Shown here piece after piece: positions 5,646-13,479 of a DNA stretch of 15,182 bases. Made by a program: the position numbers and the translations under genes. Location: the NCBI GenBank assembly GCA_024643585.1, contig JAHEMP010000002.1, positions 1-15,182 of the forward strand. The letters run 5' to 3'. Source of the DNA: Crocinitomicaceae bacterium (GTDB lineage: Bacteria > Bacteroidota > Bacteroidia > Flavobacteriales_D > Crocinitomicaceae). The notes below the pieces were generated by a model. That model was not told the origin of the DNA and searched no databases. It worked only from the letters and a program-made list of their open reading frames with translations. Each line of letters opens with the position of its first letter. The first letter of the stretch is position 1.

Positions 5646-7571
5646 ATGAAACTAGTTTCTCTTTTTATTGCTTTAATATTTTCATTTGGCGGTTTTTACG
5701 CTCAAAATTCTGAAGACTTCATCCCTATGGATGCGGTCACTGTATTCAGTTTAAATAATATCAGTCTTTTACAAAAAGTATCCTTGGACGACTTGGTAAA
5801 ATACGAATTCATGGCTGAATTGGAGCAGGAGTTGTTTGATGGGTCTACATCGGGAAAATCCTTAAAGGAATCGGGAATTGATTTTGATCAAAAATTAAAT
5901 ATTTTTTACGGTAGAGGAAATGAGTATGAGGTCGCAGGTTTTACTTTTGGAATAAAAGATATAAATCAATTATTCACTGTTTTTGATGATTTTGACAAAC
6001 AGATTTCTCCATTAGAAAATGTCGAGTACTATTCTAGTTATTTTAATCACCTATTGATTCGAGGAAAAGTTGGAATTCTAATTCGAGTAGATCCTTTGCC
6101 TCAATTGGTTAGCGAAATTGCTGACTCTATTTGGTACAGCAGGGGAAATGAATATATCCCATACGATTACTATGGTGATTATTACCAAGGAGAGGAAGAG
6201 ACAATTTCTGCCGAAGAAGAAGGTTATTTTGAAGAAAGCTGGGAAGAAGGCTGGGAAGAGGAAGAAATGCCAGCTGAGGAGGAAGTATTCAATGTTGAGG
6301 AAGAGTTAGAAGAAATTGAAGATGGCATAGAATATCTCTATGACGAGGATCTTGCTTCCAAGAATTACAATGAATTGCGCGATTCTGTTTACGCAACTTT
6401 GCAGCAAGATTTTCTAAATAAAATTTGCGTTGACTTGATTGTGAATGGCAAAAATTTAAAAGGAAGTGACAAAGATTTGGCTGAACTTTTAACTCATACC
6501 TCTGAAGGTGTATTTTATTTAGATAATTCTAGAAATCTAGAGAAAAGTCAAAGTTTTTGGTATTTGAAATCTGTTTTACCTTCCTTGCATGACGAGATAA
6601 AGGATTTGTATACCGGGAACAAAATTATGGGTGATTTCTTGTTAAACGAATCCTCCATAGAAGCCAAAATGACGGCAAATTATGGTGAAGGTTTAGGGTC
6701 TATATACAGTGCCTTGAACGATTCTAAATTTGACAATAAGGTTACAAAGTATATTCACAAGGATAATTCTGCCTATTTTACCTATAATGTTGACTTGAGA
6801 CAAGCATACGAGCAAGCCTACAGCATCATTCTTCCCATGTTGCGCGATGAAAAAAATGCACAAGTGGCGACATCCGTATTAACGGTCGAGTTATTAAATG
6901 CTTTTATTGACAAGGACGCTCTTTTTGACACATACAGAGGGAGCATGTTTGGCACTTTTAATGGCGTGAAGAAAGTTATGGTGCGTAGAATTGATTATAC
7001 CTACGACGAAGATTTCAATTATACAGAAACAGAAGTGGAGTCTGAAGAAGACTTGCCAATATTTACACTTGGTTTTTCTACAAAGAGAAACGACATACCA
7101 AACATAGTACTTGAACAATTGGCAAAAGTCACGTCAGAATTTAAAAACATGGGTAAATATTGGAAGTTTGAAAATGCAATTTTGAATTCCGTACCACTCT
7201 ATATTATTAACCGAAATGATTTGTTTATTCTAACGAATGATGAGGATTTAGCAGTAAATCACGCGGATGGTTTTGGGTCTCAAAAAATAAGTCGTAAACA
7301 AATAAAAAAGACGAAGAAATCTGGTTTTGTTTATGGACAAATCGATTGGTCAAAAACAATTTCGAATTTGCCAAGAGAAATCTTTTCAGCTGATCAAAAT
7401 GAGCTATTAGGGGCGATGAGGGGCAAAACAGGCTTAATGACCTTGACCTCTTCAAAGACAACGAAAACAGCAACAAATTTTACCATTAAATATGACTTTA
7501 ATGGCTCTTACGACAATCCAGGTCAACACGTTTTAGATCTCGTAAACAGTCTATATATCATTATGAAATAA
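5646..7571 (+). CDS. Large secreted protein resembling DUF4836, with acidic insert
   Basis: The start is taken at ATG 5646, which gives a clean signal peptide (MKLVSLFIALIFSFGGFYAQ, cleavage before Q20 as is common in Bacteroidota). TTG 5619 would add nine residues before it. The mature protein is about 620 residues. It opens with an IPMDAVTVFSLN strand, then KESGIDFDQKLNIFYG, a pattern I associate with Bacteroidota DUF4836 proteins; the assignment is tentative. Residues 180-236 are extremely acidic (28 Asp/Glu of 57) and look like an inserted, disordered loop. Residues 427-480 align without gaps to 291-344 of the next gene's product (14 identities of 54), so the two are paralogues. No enzyme motif, lipobox or C-terminal type IX sorting domain is apparent. 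The gene lies 35 nt after the lipoprotein gene and 18 nt before its paralogue. Function unknown; periplasmic or surface location inferred. Confidence 0.75.
   Translation: MKLVSLFIALIFSFGGFYAQNSEDFIPMDAVTVFSLNNISLLQKVSLDDLVKYEFMAELEQELFDGSTSGKSLKESGIDFDQKLNIFYGRGNEYEVAGFTFGIKDINQLFTVFDDFDKQISPLENVEYYSSYFNHLLIRGKVGILIRVDPLPQLVSEIADSIWYSRGNEYIPYDYYGDYYQGEEETISAEEEGYFEESWEEGWEEEEMPAEEEVFNVEEELEEIEDGIEYLYDEDLASKNYNELRDSVYATLQQDFLNKICVDLIVNGKNLKGSDKDLAELLTHTSEGVFYLDNSRNLEKSQSFWYLKSVLPSLHDEIKDLYTGNKIMGDFLLNESSIEAKMTANYGEGLGSIYSALNDSKFDNKVTKYIHKDNSAYFTYNVDLRQAYEQAYSIILPMLRDEKNAQVATSVLTVELLNAFIDKDALFDTYRGSMFGTFNGVKKVMVRRIDYTYDEDFNYTETEVESEEDLPIFTLGFSTKRNDIPNIVLEQLAKVTSEFKNMGKYWKFENAILNSVPLYIINRNDLFILTNDEDLAVNHADGFGSQKISRKQIKKTKKSGFVYGQIDWSKTISNLPREIFSADQNELLGAMRGKTGLMTLTSSKTTKTATNFTIKYDFNGSYDNPGQHVLDLVNSLYIIMK
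6238..6261 (+). repeat. Tandem 12-nt repeat inside acidic insert
   Basis: Two adjacent 12-base units, GCTGGGAAGAAG and GCTGGGAAGAGG, differ at one position and encode the doubled W-E-E of the acidic loop. The in-frame unit length fits growth of the loop by replication slippage. Confidence 0.6.
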
Positions 7572-7589
7572 GGAAGAAGCTCACAAAGC

Positions 7590-8918
7590 ATGTACAAAAA
7601 AATATCTTTAATTTTCTTTCTCGCCTTAGCATTAGCAGGTTTCTTATTCGTTAAACACTTTTGGAGTGGAAAAAATCAAAATCCACTATTAATAGATCGC
7701 TTACCAAAAGCAGATTTTTTAATACGAGCAAATGTTTTGGACGTAGCTCGAGAAACGAGTGGAATGCTTCACTTCAATAAAATACCGTTTCGTGATTTTT
7801 TTTCGCAAGAGTTTTTATTGGGACAAGCAAAAAGTTATGGTTTAAACCTACAGAGACCAGCCTATCTTTTTGCCGATGAAACTGGAGATTGGGGAGCATT
7901 GGCTCATGTTACGGATAGCAGTAAGATAGCACCAGGATTGGCTCGCTTGAGCAAAATCAAGCCTAGTAGGGACACGCTAATTTACAACGAGAAGATAATT
8001 TATTGGCCGAAAGAAAAAATTTATATCAATTACGGTAAAACCTATTTGTTTGTTTACAAAGGAGATCAATTCGTTCGATGCTTGTTTCATATAATCAATG
8101 CTAAGAAAGGGGATATCGACCCTGTTTGGAAAGACTTTTTGACTCTGAAAAAGTTTAGAAAAGAAAACTTGGTCCTTTATTCAAACTCGAAAGGATTGAA
8201 AAAGTACGGCATCGAAAAAGCTGTATTCGCTCATGATTCAGATTCCTCAAGTTTCACGATGCTCTCTTATATTAAAAGTTCAAAACCTTTGAAATTTAAA
8301 ATGAAAAAGGATGGACTTTCTTTGGTTGATAATAATTACGCCAATAGATTTTTAAACTTACATCTGCAAATAGATGAATTTAGAAAACATCCAGAAGATC
8401 CTCTTTACAGATTGATGGCAAGATTGAGCAAGAGAATAAGTTTCCCTTTAATCGATTTCTTGGCAGCTTGGGAGGGTGATTTATCCTTTCGACAAGGAGG
8501 AAAACAAAAAATTAAAGAAACCTATATTGAGTCGGAATTGGACGAAAATTTTGAAGTCACGGAAGTCGAAAAAACCAGAGATATATTAGTTCCAGGATTT
8601 TCTTTAGCTATATCCATGAATAGCAGAGGGCCATTTTTTATGAATAAAATAATTAATAAGGGAATATTGACACAAGAGGGGGAAAAATATAGATTTTTAG
8701 GTTCACCTCCATTGAATTTCAATCGGAAGGATAACTATTATGTTTTCTCATCGGGTGAAAATAGACCTAAGTTGCTGAAAAATGAGCAAAATAACGGAAT
8801 TTGGAGTGAAAAAGGGACCAAGTTTAAATTTCACTTGGATTCACTAAATGGGAATGAGGCCTATGGAAAAGTGCATTTTGAAGTAAGGAGATTGATAGAA
8901 AGGAATAAATTTTTTTAA
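7590..8918 (+). CDS. Membrane-anchored paralogue of the preceding secreted protein
   Basis: A 442-residue protein with one hydrophobic N-terminal helix (about 5-23) followed by KHFWSGKNQN. No lipobox or obvious signal peptidase site is present, so an uncleaved anchor with the rest in the periplasm is likely. The early part (PKADFLIRANVLDV, then KSYGLNLQRPAYLFAD) follows the same layout as the upstream protein. Residues 291-344 align to 427-480 of it without gaps, sharing G, K, I, the DExF block, the TE.E block and the P.F.L strand. It lacks the acidic insert and is about 200 residues shorter. No catalytic motif is seen. It begins 18 nt after the upstream stop, so co-transcription is very likely. 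The origin looks like tandem duplication followed by divergence. Function unknown; a distant DUF4836-like relationship is possible. Confidence 0.75.
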   Translation: MYKKISLIFFLALALAGFLFVKHFWSGKNQNPLLIDRLPKADFLIRANVLDVARETSGMLHFNKIPFRDFFSQEFLLGQAKSYGLNLQRPAYLFADETGDWGALAHVTDSSKIAPGLARLSKIKPSRDTLIYNEKIIYWPKEKIYINYGKTYLFVYKGDQFVRCLFHIINAKKGDIDPVWKDFLTLKKFRKENLVLYSNSKGLKKYGIEKAVFAHDSDSSSFTMLSYIKSSKPLKFKMKKDGLSLVDNNYANRFLNLHLQIDEFRKHPEDPLYRLMARLSKRISFPLIDFLAAWEGDLSFRQGGKQKIKETYIESELDENFEVTEVEKTRDILVPGFSLAISMNSRGPFFMNKIINKGILTQEGEKYRFLGSPPLNFNRKDNYYVFSSGENRPKLLKNEQNNGIWSEKGTKFKFHLDSLNGNEAYGKVHFEVRRLIERNKFF

Positions 8919-8922
8919 TTTA

Positions 8923-8937
8923 GTAGAGTATCTCTAC
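8923..8937 (+). repeat. Small perfect inverted repeat (6-bp stem, 3-nt loop)
   Basis: GTAGAG-TAT-CTCTAC lies five bases after the stop of the upstream gene and 26 bases before the isomerase start. No T-run follows on the plus strand, so it is not a standard intrinsic terminator. It could be an RNA processing or stability element separating the envelope genes from the metabolic genes. Confidence 0.4.
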
Positions 8938-8963
8938 AAGTAAAAAATAATAAAAGCGAAAAA

Positions 8964-9953
8964 ATGGAAATGAAGGAATTAATCGAGGCATTTCCCTCGA
9001 ATATAGCAGAAGGATTGGCAATAGCGGAAGCTAAATCTTTTCGAAAACCAAATCGTGAAATTCATAACATATTGATATGTGGAATGGGTGGGTCTGGCAT
9101 TGGAGGTAAAATAGTTTCTCAGTGGTTGGAAGAAGATTTATCTGTCCCAGTTACATTATGTCAAGATTATTCCGTCCCAAATTTCGTGAATCAAAATACT
9201 TTGGTAATTGCTTCGTCCTATTCTGGTAATACAGAAGAAACACTAATGAGTGTTGAAGAAGCCCAAAAGAAAGGCGCTTACATCATTGGCGTAACATCTG
9301 GGGGTGGATTAAAAGACTTTTGTGATAAACATGGAATGGATTACGTTATTGTGCCAGGCGGAAATCCGCCAAGATCCGCATTAGCGTATTCATTGGTGCA
9401 GCTTGTAAATATTTTTGCGAGCATTGGGATGTCAAGCCCTAATCGTTTGCAGGAAATTGAAGATGGACGTAATTTGATTATTTCTGAACAAGCTGAGATA
9501 CATGCAGAGGCAAAAAAGATTGCTCAAATAACGTCTGGAAGAGTGCCTATTTTCTACGCTGTTTCGCGCTATGAAGGTATTGCTGTTAGAGCAAAACAGC
9601 AATTCAATGAAAACTCAAAAATGCTTTGCTGGATGAATGTTCTTCCCGAAATGAACCACAACGAACTTGTTGGTTGGGGAGGAGGAGACAATCGTTTTGC
9701 GGCAATATTCTTAGATAGTGGTGATTTGATTCCGAGAAACAGGAAGAGAGTAACGATCAGTTTAAAGCAAATTGCCACAAAAACAGATGTTGTCCATACA
9801 GTTGTTGCAAAAGGAAACAGCAAAATTGCCAAATCGCTTTATTTAATTAATGTTATTGATTGGGCTTCTTGGTACAGCGCAGACATTAGAAATGTTGACT
9901 CAATTGAAATCGTAATTATTGATTATTTAAAAGACGAATTGTCTAAATTGTAA
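8964..9953 (+). CDS. Bifunctional phosphoglucose/phosphomannose isomerase (SIS family)
   Basis: Interconverts glucose-6-phosphate or mannose-6-phosphate with fructose-6-phosphate in the cytoplasm, feeding glycolysis and mannose-derived sugar nucleotides. The SIS fold is shown by CGMGGSGIGG (39-48), the phosphate-binding SYSGNTEET (85-93) and PPRSALAYSL (135-144), which is a signature of the archaeal-type bifunctional enzyme and carries the conserved R137. The likely catalytic glutamate is E216 in QFNEN, and H232 lies in MNHNELVGW, as in the Pyrobaculum enzyme. The C-terminus IDYLKDEL ends as is usual for the family, and 329 residues is the normal length. ATG 8964 follows an A-rich leader without a Shine-Dalgarno sequence. 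Three bases separate its stop from lipB, so the two are co-transcribed although their pathways differ. It may be the cell's main glucose-phosphate isomerase if no classical Pgi exists elsewhere. Confidence 0.93.
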   Translation: MEMKELIEAFPSNIAEGLAIAEAKSFRKPNREIHNILICGMGGSGIGGKIVSQWLEEDLSVPVTLCQDYSVPNFVNQNTLVIASSYSGNTEETLMSVEEAQKKGAYIIGVTSGGGLKDFCDKHGMDYVIVPGGNPPRSALAYSLVQLVNIFASIGMSSPNRLQEIEDGRNLIISEQAEIHAEAKKIAQITSGRVPIFYAVSRYEGIAVRAKQQFNENSKMLCWMNVLPEMNHNELVGWGGGDNRFAAIFLDSGDLIPRNRKRVTISLKQIATKTDVVHTVVAKGNSKIAKSLYLINVIDWASWYSADIRNVDSIEIVIIDYLKDELSKL

Positions 9954-9956
9954 GGT

Positions 9957-10652
9957 ATGAAACCAATTGTGCGCTTCGAAAATTTAGGAACGATTGATTA
10001 CCAAGAAGCGTGGGATTATCAAGAAAAACTTTTTTCAGCAACGGTTAATCGGAAAATTGAAAATCGCAAGACGGATACGCCCGTACCTACTGAAAACTAT
10101 TTGTTGTTTTGTGAGCATCCGCATGTTTTTACCTTGGGTAAAAGCGGAAAAGAAAGTCACCTGCTTCTAAATAATAAAGGCCTCGAGGAAAACGAAGCCA
10201 AATATTATAAAATAAATAGAGGTGGCGATATTACCTACCATGGTCCCGGTCAACTTATCGGTTACCCCATCTTTGATTTAGAGTATTTTTTCTCAGATAT
10301 CCATAAATATATGCGGTTTTTAGAGGAGGCTGTTATTCAAACGATAAAAGAGTTTGGAATCATCGGTGGACGAGTGGAAGGTTTAACAGGCGTATGGGTT
10401 GACTTTGATGGCCCCAATCCACGTAAAATTTGTGCGATGGGTGTAAAATCTTCGCGATGGGTGACCATGCATGGTATCGGATTCAATGTCAACAGTAATC
10501 TTGACTACTTTAATTTTATCGTTCCTTGTGGAATTGATGATAAAGCGGTAACTTCAATGGAAAAAGAATTGGGTGCTCCGGTGAATATGGAAGCAGTTCA
10601 AACTATTTTAAAAGAAAAATTAGCACAGCAGTTCGATTACATATACGCCTGA
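9957..10652 (+). CDS. lipB: Octanoyltransferase LipB
   Basis: Transfers the octanoyl group from octanoyl-ACP to the lipoyl domains of 2-oxoacid dehydrogenases and the glycine cleavage H protein, the first step of de novo lipoate synthesis, before LipA inserts sulphur. Family motifs are all present: HPHVFTLGKSG (54-64), RGGDITYHGPGQL (88-100), the catalytic lysine K157 in RKICAMGVK and the acyl-carrying cysteine C191 in FIVPCGI. The length of 231 residues is typical of the family. ATG 9957 is three bases past the isomerase stop, and the serine hydrolase starts one base after the lipB stop, so all three probably share one mRNA. LipA is not in the window. Confidence 0.97.
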   Translation: MKPIVRFENLGTIDYQEAWDYQEKLFSATVNRKIENRKTDTPVPTENYLLFCEHPHVFTLGKSGKESHLLLNNKGLEENEAKYYKINRGGDITYHGPGQLIGYPIFDLEYFFSDIHKYMRFLEEAVIQTIKEFGIIGGRVEGLTGVWVDFDGPNPRKICAMGVKSSRWVTMHGIGFNVNSNLDYFNFIVPCGIDDKAVTSMEKELGAPVNMEAVQTILKEKLAQQFDYIYA

Positions 10653-10653
10653 A

Positions 10654-11901
10654 ATGATCAAAAGGATATACACCTTATGTACAAAACTAATTAAGTACTT
10701 TCTAGTATTCCTTCTTTCTATTGTTATTCTGGTCAACTTATTTATTCTTTTGTCAGGAAGATTTTACCTGTACAAAGGAATAGCCAATACCTATTTAATT
10801 GGTAAATCTGGACCAGATATTTATGATTTGGACGTTTTTCCTTATGCTACTCTCAAAAAGTCTAAAAAGGAGTTTTCTTGGATAGAGGGTGACAAGTACA
10901 ACGCTTATAAATTGTCGCCCGAAGAGCTTAAATTGCATAAGAAAACCCAGTCGACAGCTTTTTTAGTATTTAAAGGAAATGAAGTTGCATTTGAACAATA
11001 TTGGGAGGAACATTCCGAAAAGACAGTTTCAAATTCTTTTTCTGCCGCGAAAACAGTGGTTGCACTATTAGTCGGAATAGCTATTGAAGAACAAAAAATA
11101 AAATCTTTAGATGAGCCAGTAAGCAATTATATTCCGGCTTTTAAAACGGACGATAAGAAAGGAATTACCATCCGACATTTAATGCAAATGGCTTCAGGCT
11201 TGGATTGGGTTGAGAGTAGTAAAAATCCTTTATCTACCAATGCAGAATCGTATTACGGTACAGATTTGTACGGATTGGTTGCGCGACAAAAAGGAATAAG
11301 TCCTCCGGGTGAAATCTTTAATTATCAAAGTGGAAACTCACAATTATTGAGTTTTGTGGTTGAAAAGGCCACTGGCATGAAAATTTGGGAGTATGCTCAA
11401 GAAAAATTGTGGTTAAAATTAGGCACTCAAAGCGATGCTTTTTGGAGTTTAGATGATGAAGATGGTGCGGCTAAGGCATTTTGCTGTCTGTATGCAACAG
11501 CCAGAGATTTTGGTCGAATAGGTCGATTAATCTCCAACTATGGAAATTGGGAAGGCGATCAAATAATTAGCAAAGCGTTCATTTTGGATATGTTCTACGA
11601 TAGAGCTCCTGTCACAGAGGATGGTATACCCAACATTTATTATGGAATGCACATTTGGACCTATAATGATGGGGAAGATAATATCTATTATTGCCGAGGC
11701 ATTCTTGGGCAATACGTCGCAATGATTCCGAGCAAAAACTTGGTATTCGTTCGGTTGGGACATAAACGTATTCCATATTTAACCTACAAGGACTATCTGA
11801 AAAAAAAGAAAGCAGGCCAGCATGTTCAATTGCGTGACATAGATCATCCAAAAGACTTTATCGAATTTGTAAAAATGGCCAAGAAAAGCATAGAGCAATA
11901 A
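10654..11901 (+). CDS. Membrane-anchored class C beta-lactamase-fold serine hydrolase
   Basis: A 415-residue protein with an N-terminal transmembrane helix (about 13-35) and a periplasmic beta-lactamase-like domain. The SxxK motif is S130-A-A-K133 (nucleophile and general base). The second motif is Y224-Q-S, with serine replacing the asparagine of the classical YxN. GIRHLMQMASGL-like helix text (171-183) and a late GILGQY element complete the pattern of this esterase/peptidase-like family, which also includes 6-aminohexanoate-dimer hydrolases. Such proteins hydrolyse esters or peptides, and true beta-lactamase activity should not be assumed from the fold. Substrate unknown; cell-wall peptides are one possibility. 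It begins one base after lipB and is followed at once by a strong hairpin terminator, so it closes the plus-strand run. Confidence 0.9.
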   Translation: MIKRIYTLCTKLIKYFLVFLLSIVILVNLFILLSGRFYLYKGIANTYLIGKSGPDIYDLDVFPYATLKKSKKEFSWIEGDKYNAYKLSPEELKLHKKTQSTAFLVFKGNEVAFEQYWEEHSEKTVSNSFSAAKTVVALLVGIAIEEQKIKSLDEPVSNYIPAFKTDDKKGITIRHLMQMASGLDWVESSKNPLSTNAESYYGTDLYGLVARQKGISPPGEIFNYQSGNSQLLSFVVEKATGMKIWEYAQEKLWLKLGTQSDAFWSLDDEDGAAKAFCCLYATARDFGRIGRLISNYGNWEGDQIISKAFILDMFYDRAPVTEDGIPNIYYGMHIWTYNDGEDNIYYCRGILGQYVAMIPSKNLVFVRLGHKRIPYLTYKDYLKKKKAGQHVQLRDIDHPKDFIEFVKMAKKSIEQ

Positions 11902-11930
11902 AAAAAGGGAGATGTGAGTCTCCCTTTTTT
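11901..11930. terminator. Perfect 12-bp hairpin, likely bidirectional terminator
   Basis: AAAAAAGGGAGA and TCTCCCTTTTTT flank the six-base loop TGTGAG. The A-run on one side and T-run on the other give a U-tract whichever strand is transcribed. The first base is the last base of the serine hydrolase stop codon, and the convergent M48 gene ends 18 bases further on, so one element can serve both transcripts. Confidence 0.9.
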
Positions 11931-11948
11931 GTTACGAATAAATGAGGT

Positions 11949-12752
11949 TTATTTTAATGTTGAAACGATACGTTTGTATTCCGTGGTATTGTTGTTAGCA
12001 CCAGTGCAACCTAGGGTTATTTTTGCGCTATTGAAATGTTCAATTCTTTTTCCTGGATCAGGATGAGTGCTAAGAAACTCAGGTTGACGTCCGCCACCCA
12101 TCTCTTCAATTTTTTGAAAGAAACCGCCACCACCAGCAGCATCATAGTCTGTAGGACAAAGATATTCAACAGAAAATTGATCAGCCTCCGTTTCGTGATC
12201 ACGAGAATATTTAAGACCAACTATTGCGGCAGTGACATCTTTTAGCATGGTGTAATTACCAGCCAAAATATCTAAACCTACTTGAACGCCAAACATCTTG
12301 GTCATTTGACGCGTTGAGTGTCTTTTATCGGCGTGTGCTATTTCATGACCCATCACCCCAGCCAATTGCGATTCATTGTCTAGGAATTTCAAAATCCCTG
12401 TATAGATATAAATGTACCCACCAGGCGTGCAAAATGCATTCAAAGTACTATCATCTTTTATGATGCGTAATCTCCACTGAAAATCATCTTTGTGGGTTAC
12501 CGCTCCGGAATTCAATATCTTATCTCGGACTCTATAAATCATCTGGTAGACTTGAACATTTTTTGCCGAATCCAACAAAGGATATTCAGTGGAATTGCTG
12601 TCAATTTCTTGACTTACCTTGGCGCCTAATTCCTTGTCTTGTTCAATAGTATAAATATTAAATCCTTGTCCTTTATTTTTTTTGTTTACTAAACCACAAG
12701 CAGAAACAAATACGATGGCAATTACTGCAATCGGGAAAATGAATTTTTTCAT
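11949..12752 (-). CDS. M48-family zinc metalloprotease lipoprotein
   Basis: A 267-residue protein with a signal peptide and lipobox V16-S17-A18-C19, so it is lipid-anchored in the envelope. The zinc site is H136-E-I-A-H140, with E187 of the downstream ETEAD (E187...D191) as third ligand, as in M48 proteases such as BepA and LoiP. The segment NAFCTPGGYIYIYTG (105-119) is the conserved strand before the active-site helix, and STHPDPGKRI near the C-terminus is also typical. It lacks the C-terminal TPR domain of BepA, so it is closer in build to LoiP/YcaL-type proteases. Likely role: quality control or turnover of envelope proteins. It lies 67 nt downstream of the PAP2-like gene and may be in the same transcript or have its own start. 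No convincing TAnnTTTG box was found in the gap. Confidence 0.93.
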   Translation of the reverse strand: MKKFIFPIAVIAIVFVSACGLVNKKNKGQGFNIYTIEQDKELGAKVSQEIDSNSTEYPLLDSAKNVQVYQMIYRVRDKILNSGAVTHKDDFQWRLRIIKDDSTLNAFCTPGGYIYIYTGILKFLDNESQLAGVMGHEIAHADKRHSTRQMTKMFGVQVGLDILAGNYTMLKDVTAAIVGLKYSRDHETEADQFSVEYLCPTDYDAAGGGGFFQKIEEMGGGRQPEFLSTHPDPGKRIEHFNSAKITLGCTGANNNTTEYKRIVSTLK

Positions 12753-12819
12753 TCGTTATTTTTTAAAAGGTTAATTGTATTAAATCTTCTTTGCATAAAT
12801 TATGCCGTTAATAATAGCT

Positions 12820-13476
12820 TTAATAGACAGTTGGATAAAAGTAATTGATGAAAAATACAATTAAGGCACTACCAACAAATCCGTATAAAACTTGATGTAA
12901 AGTATGTTTATTTAAATACATTCTTGCAGATAAAACAAAGCCAGTTACGAAAATAGCAATCATCAGCAAGCTAAAGTTAAAGTAGATTGAATTTGCGCAG
13001 TAGGCGAAGATAAGACCCGTTAAAATCCCAGTTCCGCAGGCATGTAAGCTTATTTTTGTATAGATATTCACCCAAGCAAAAAGACTAATTGTAATGAAGC
13101 CAGCCAAAGGCAGGGCAAAAATATACTTAGGCATGTAAGCATTTGAAGCTTTAAAAATAAAGAACAAATACAGTATCAAACAATATGCAGCGGTGATGAG
13201 CAATGGGATCAATCGTTCCTTTCTGTCATCAATGTCTATTGTCGATACGATACCTCTGTTTTTAAGCGCTAATAAAGTTAAGCCAGGCGCCACTATGCTA
13301 AAAATGAAATAAATAATGAGAATGGCTATTTTGCTTTGATTTTGAAGAAAATACAAAGAGTTATCGTTGATTAAAAAATCTTCCCTTGAAGGAATATACA
13401 TTAGGATTAGTAATGCATAAATCGGCATGAAAAGTGGCAAAAACACCCATGAAATTATTTGTGCGAACAGCTTCAT
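12820..13476 (-). CDS. PAP2-like polytopic membrane protein with altered motifs
   Basis: A 218-residue protein with about six hydrophobic segments. Three short motifs in the right order point to the phosphatidic acid phosphatase type 2 superfamily. DDRKERLIP (83-91) stands where KxxxxxxRP is expected, with R88 and P91. S143-L-H145-A fits the SGH motif with L for G. A184-R185-x5-H191-x3-Q195 fits SRxxxxxHxxxD with Q for the final Asp. The nucleophilic histidine H191 and the acid H145 are present, so activity is possible but the substrate is unknown; lipid phosphates such as undecaprenyl or lipid A phosphates are natural candidates. The gene begins three bases after the rpoN stop, so it is co-transcribed with rpoN. 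Motif assignment is by eye. Confidence 0.68.
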   Translation of the reverse strand: MKLFAQIISWVFLPLFMPIYALLILMYIPSREDFLINDNSLYFLQNQSKIAILIIYFIFSIVAPGLTLLALKNRGIVSTIDIDDRKERLIPLLITAAYCLILYLFFIFKASNAYMPKYIFALPLAGFITISLFAWVNIYTKISLHACGTGILTGLIFAYCANSIYFNFSLLMIAIFVTGFVLSARMYLNKHTLHQVLYGFVGSALIVFFINYFYPTVY

Positions 13477-13479
13477 GTC

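Noticed and set aside
6118..6309. 63-codon plus-strand frame overlapping the acidic insert
   Set aside because: The Lys/Arg-rich product is a frame-shifted reading of the GAA-rich insert, with no independent start signal.
12793..12805. Dyad GCATAA-A-TTATGC in the gap between the PAP2-like and M48 genes
   Set aside because: The one-base centre makes a poor hairpin, the sequence is AT-rich and a short dyad is expected by chance; no T-run or promoter supports a function.
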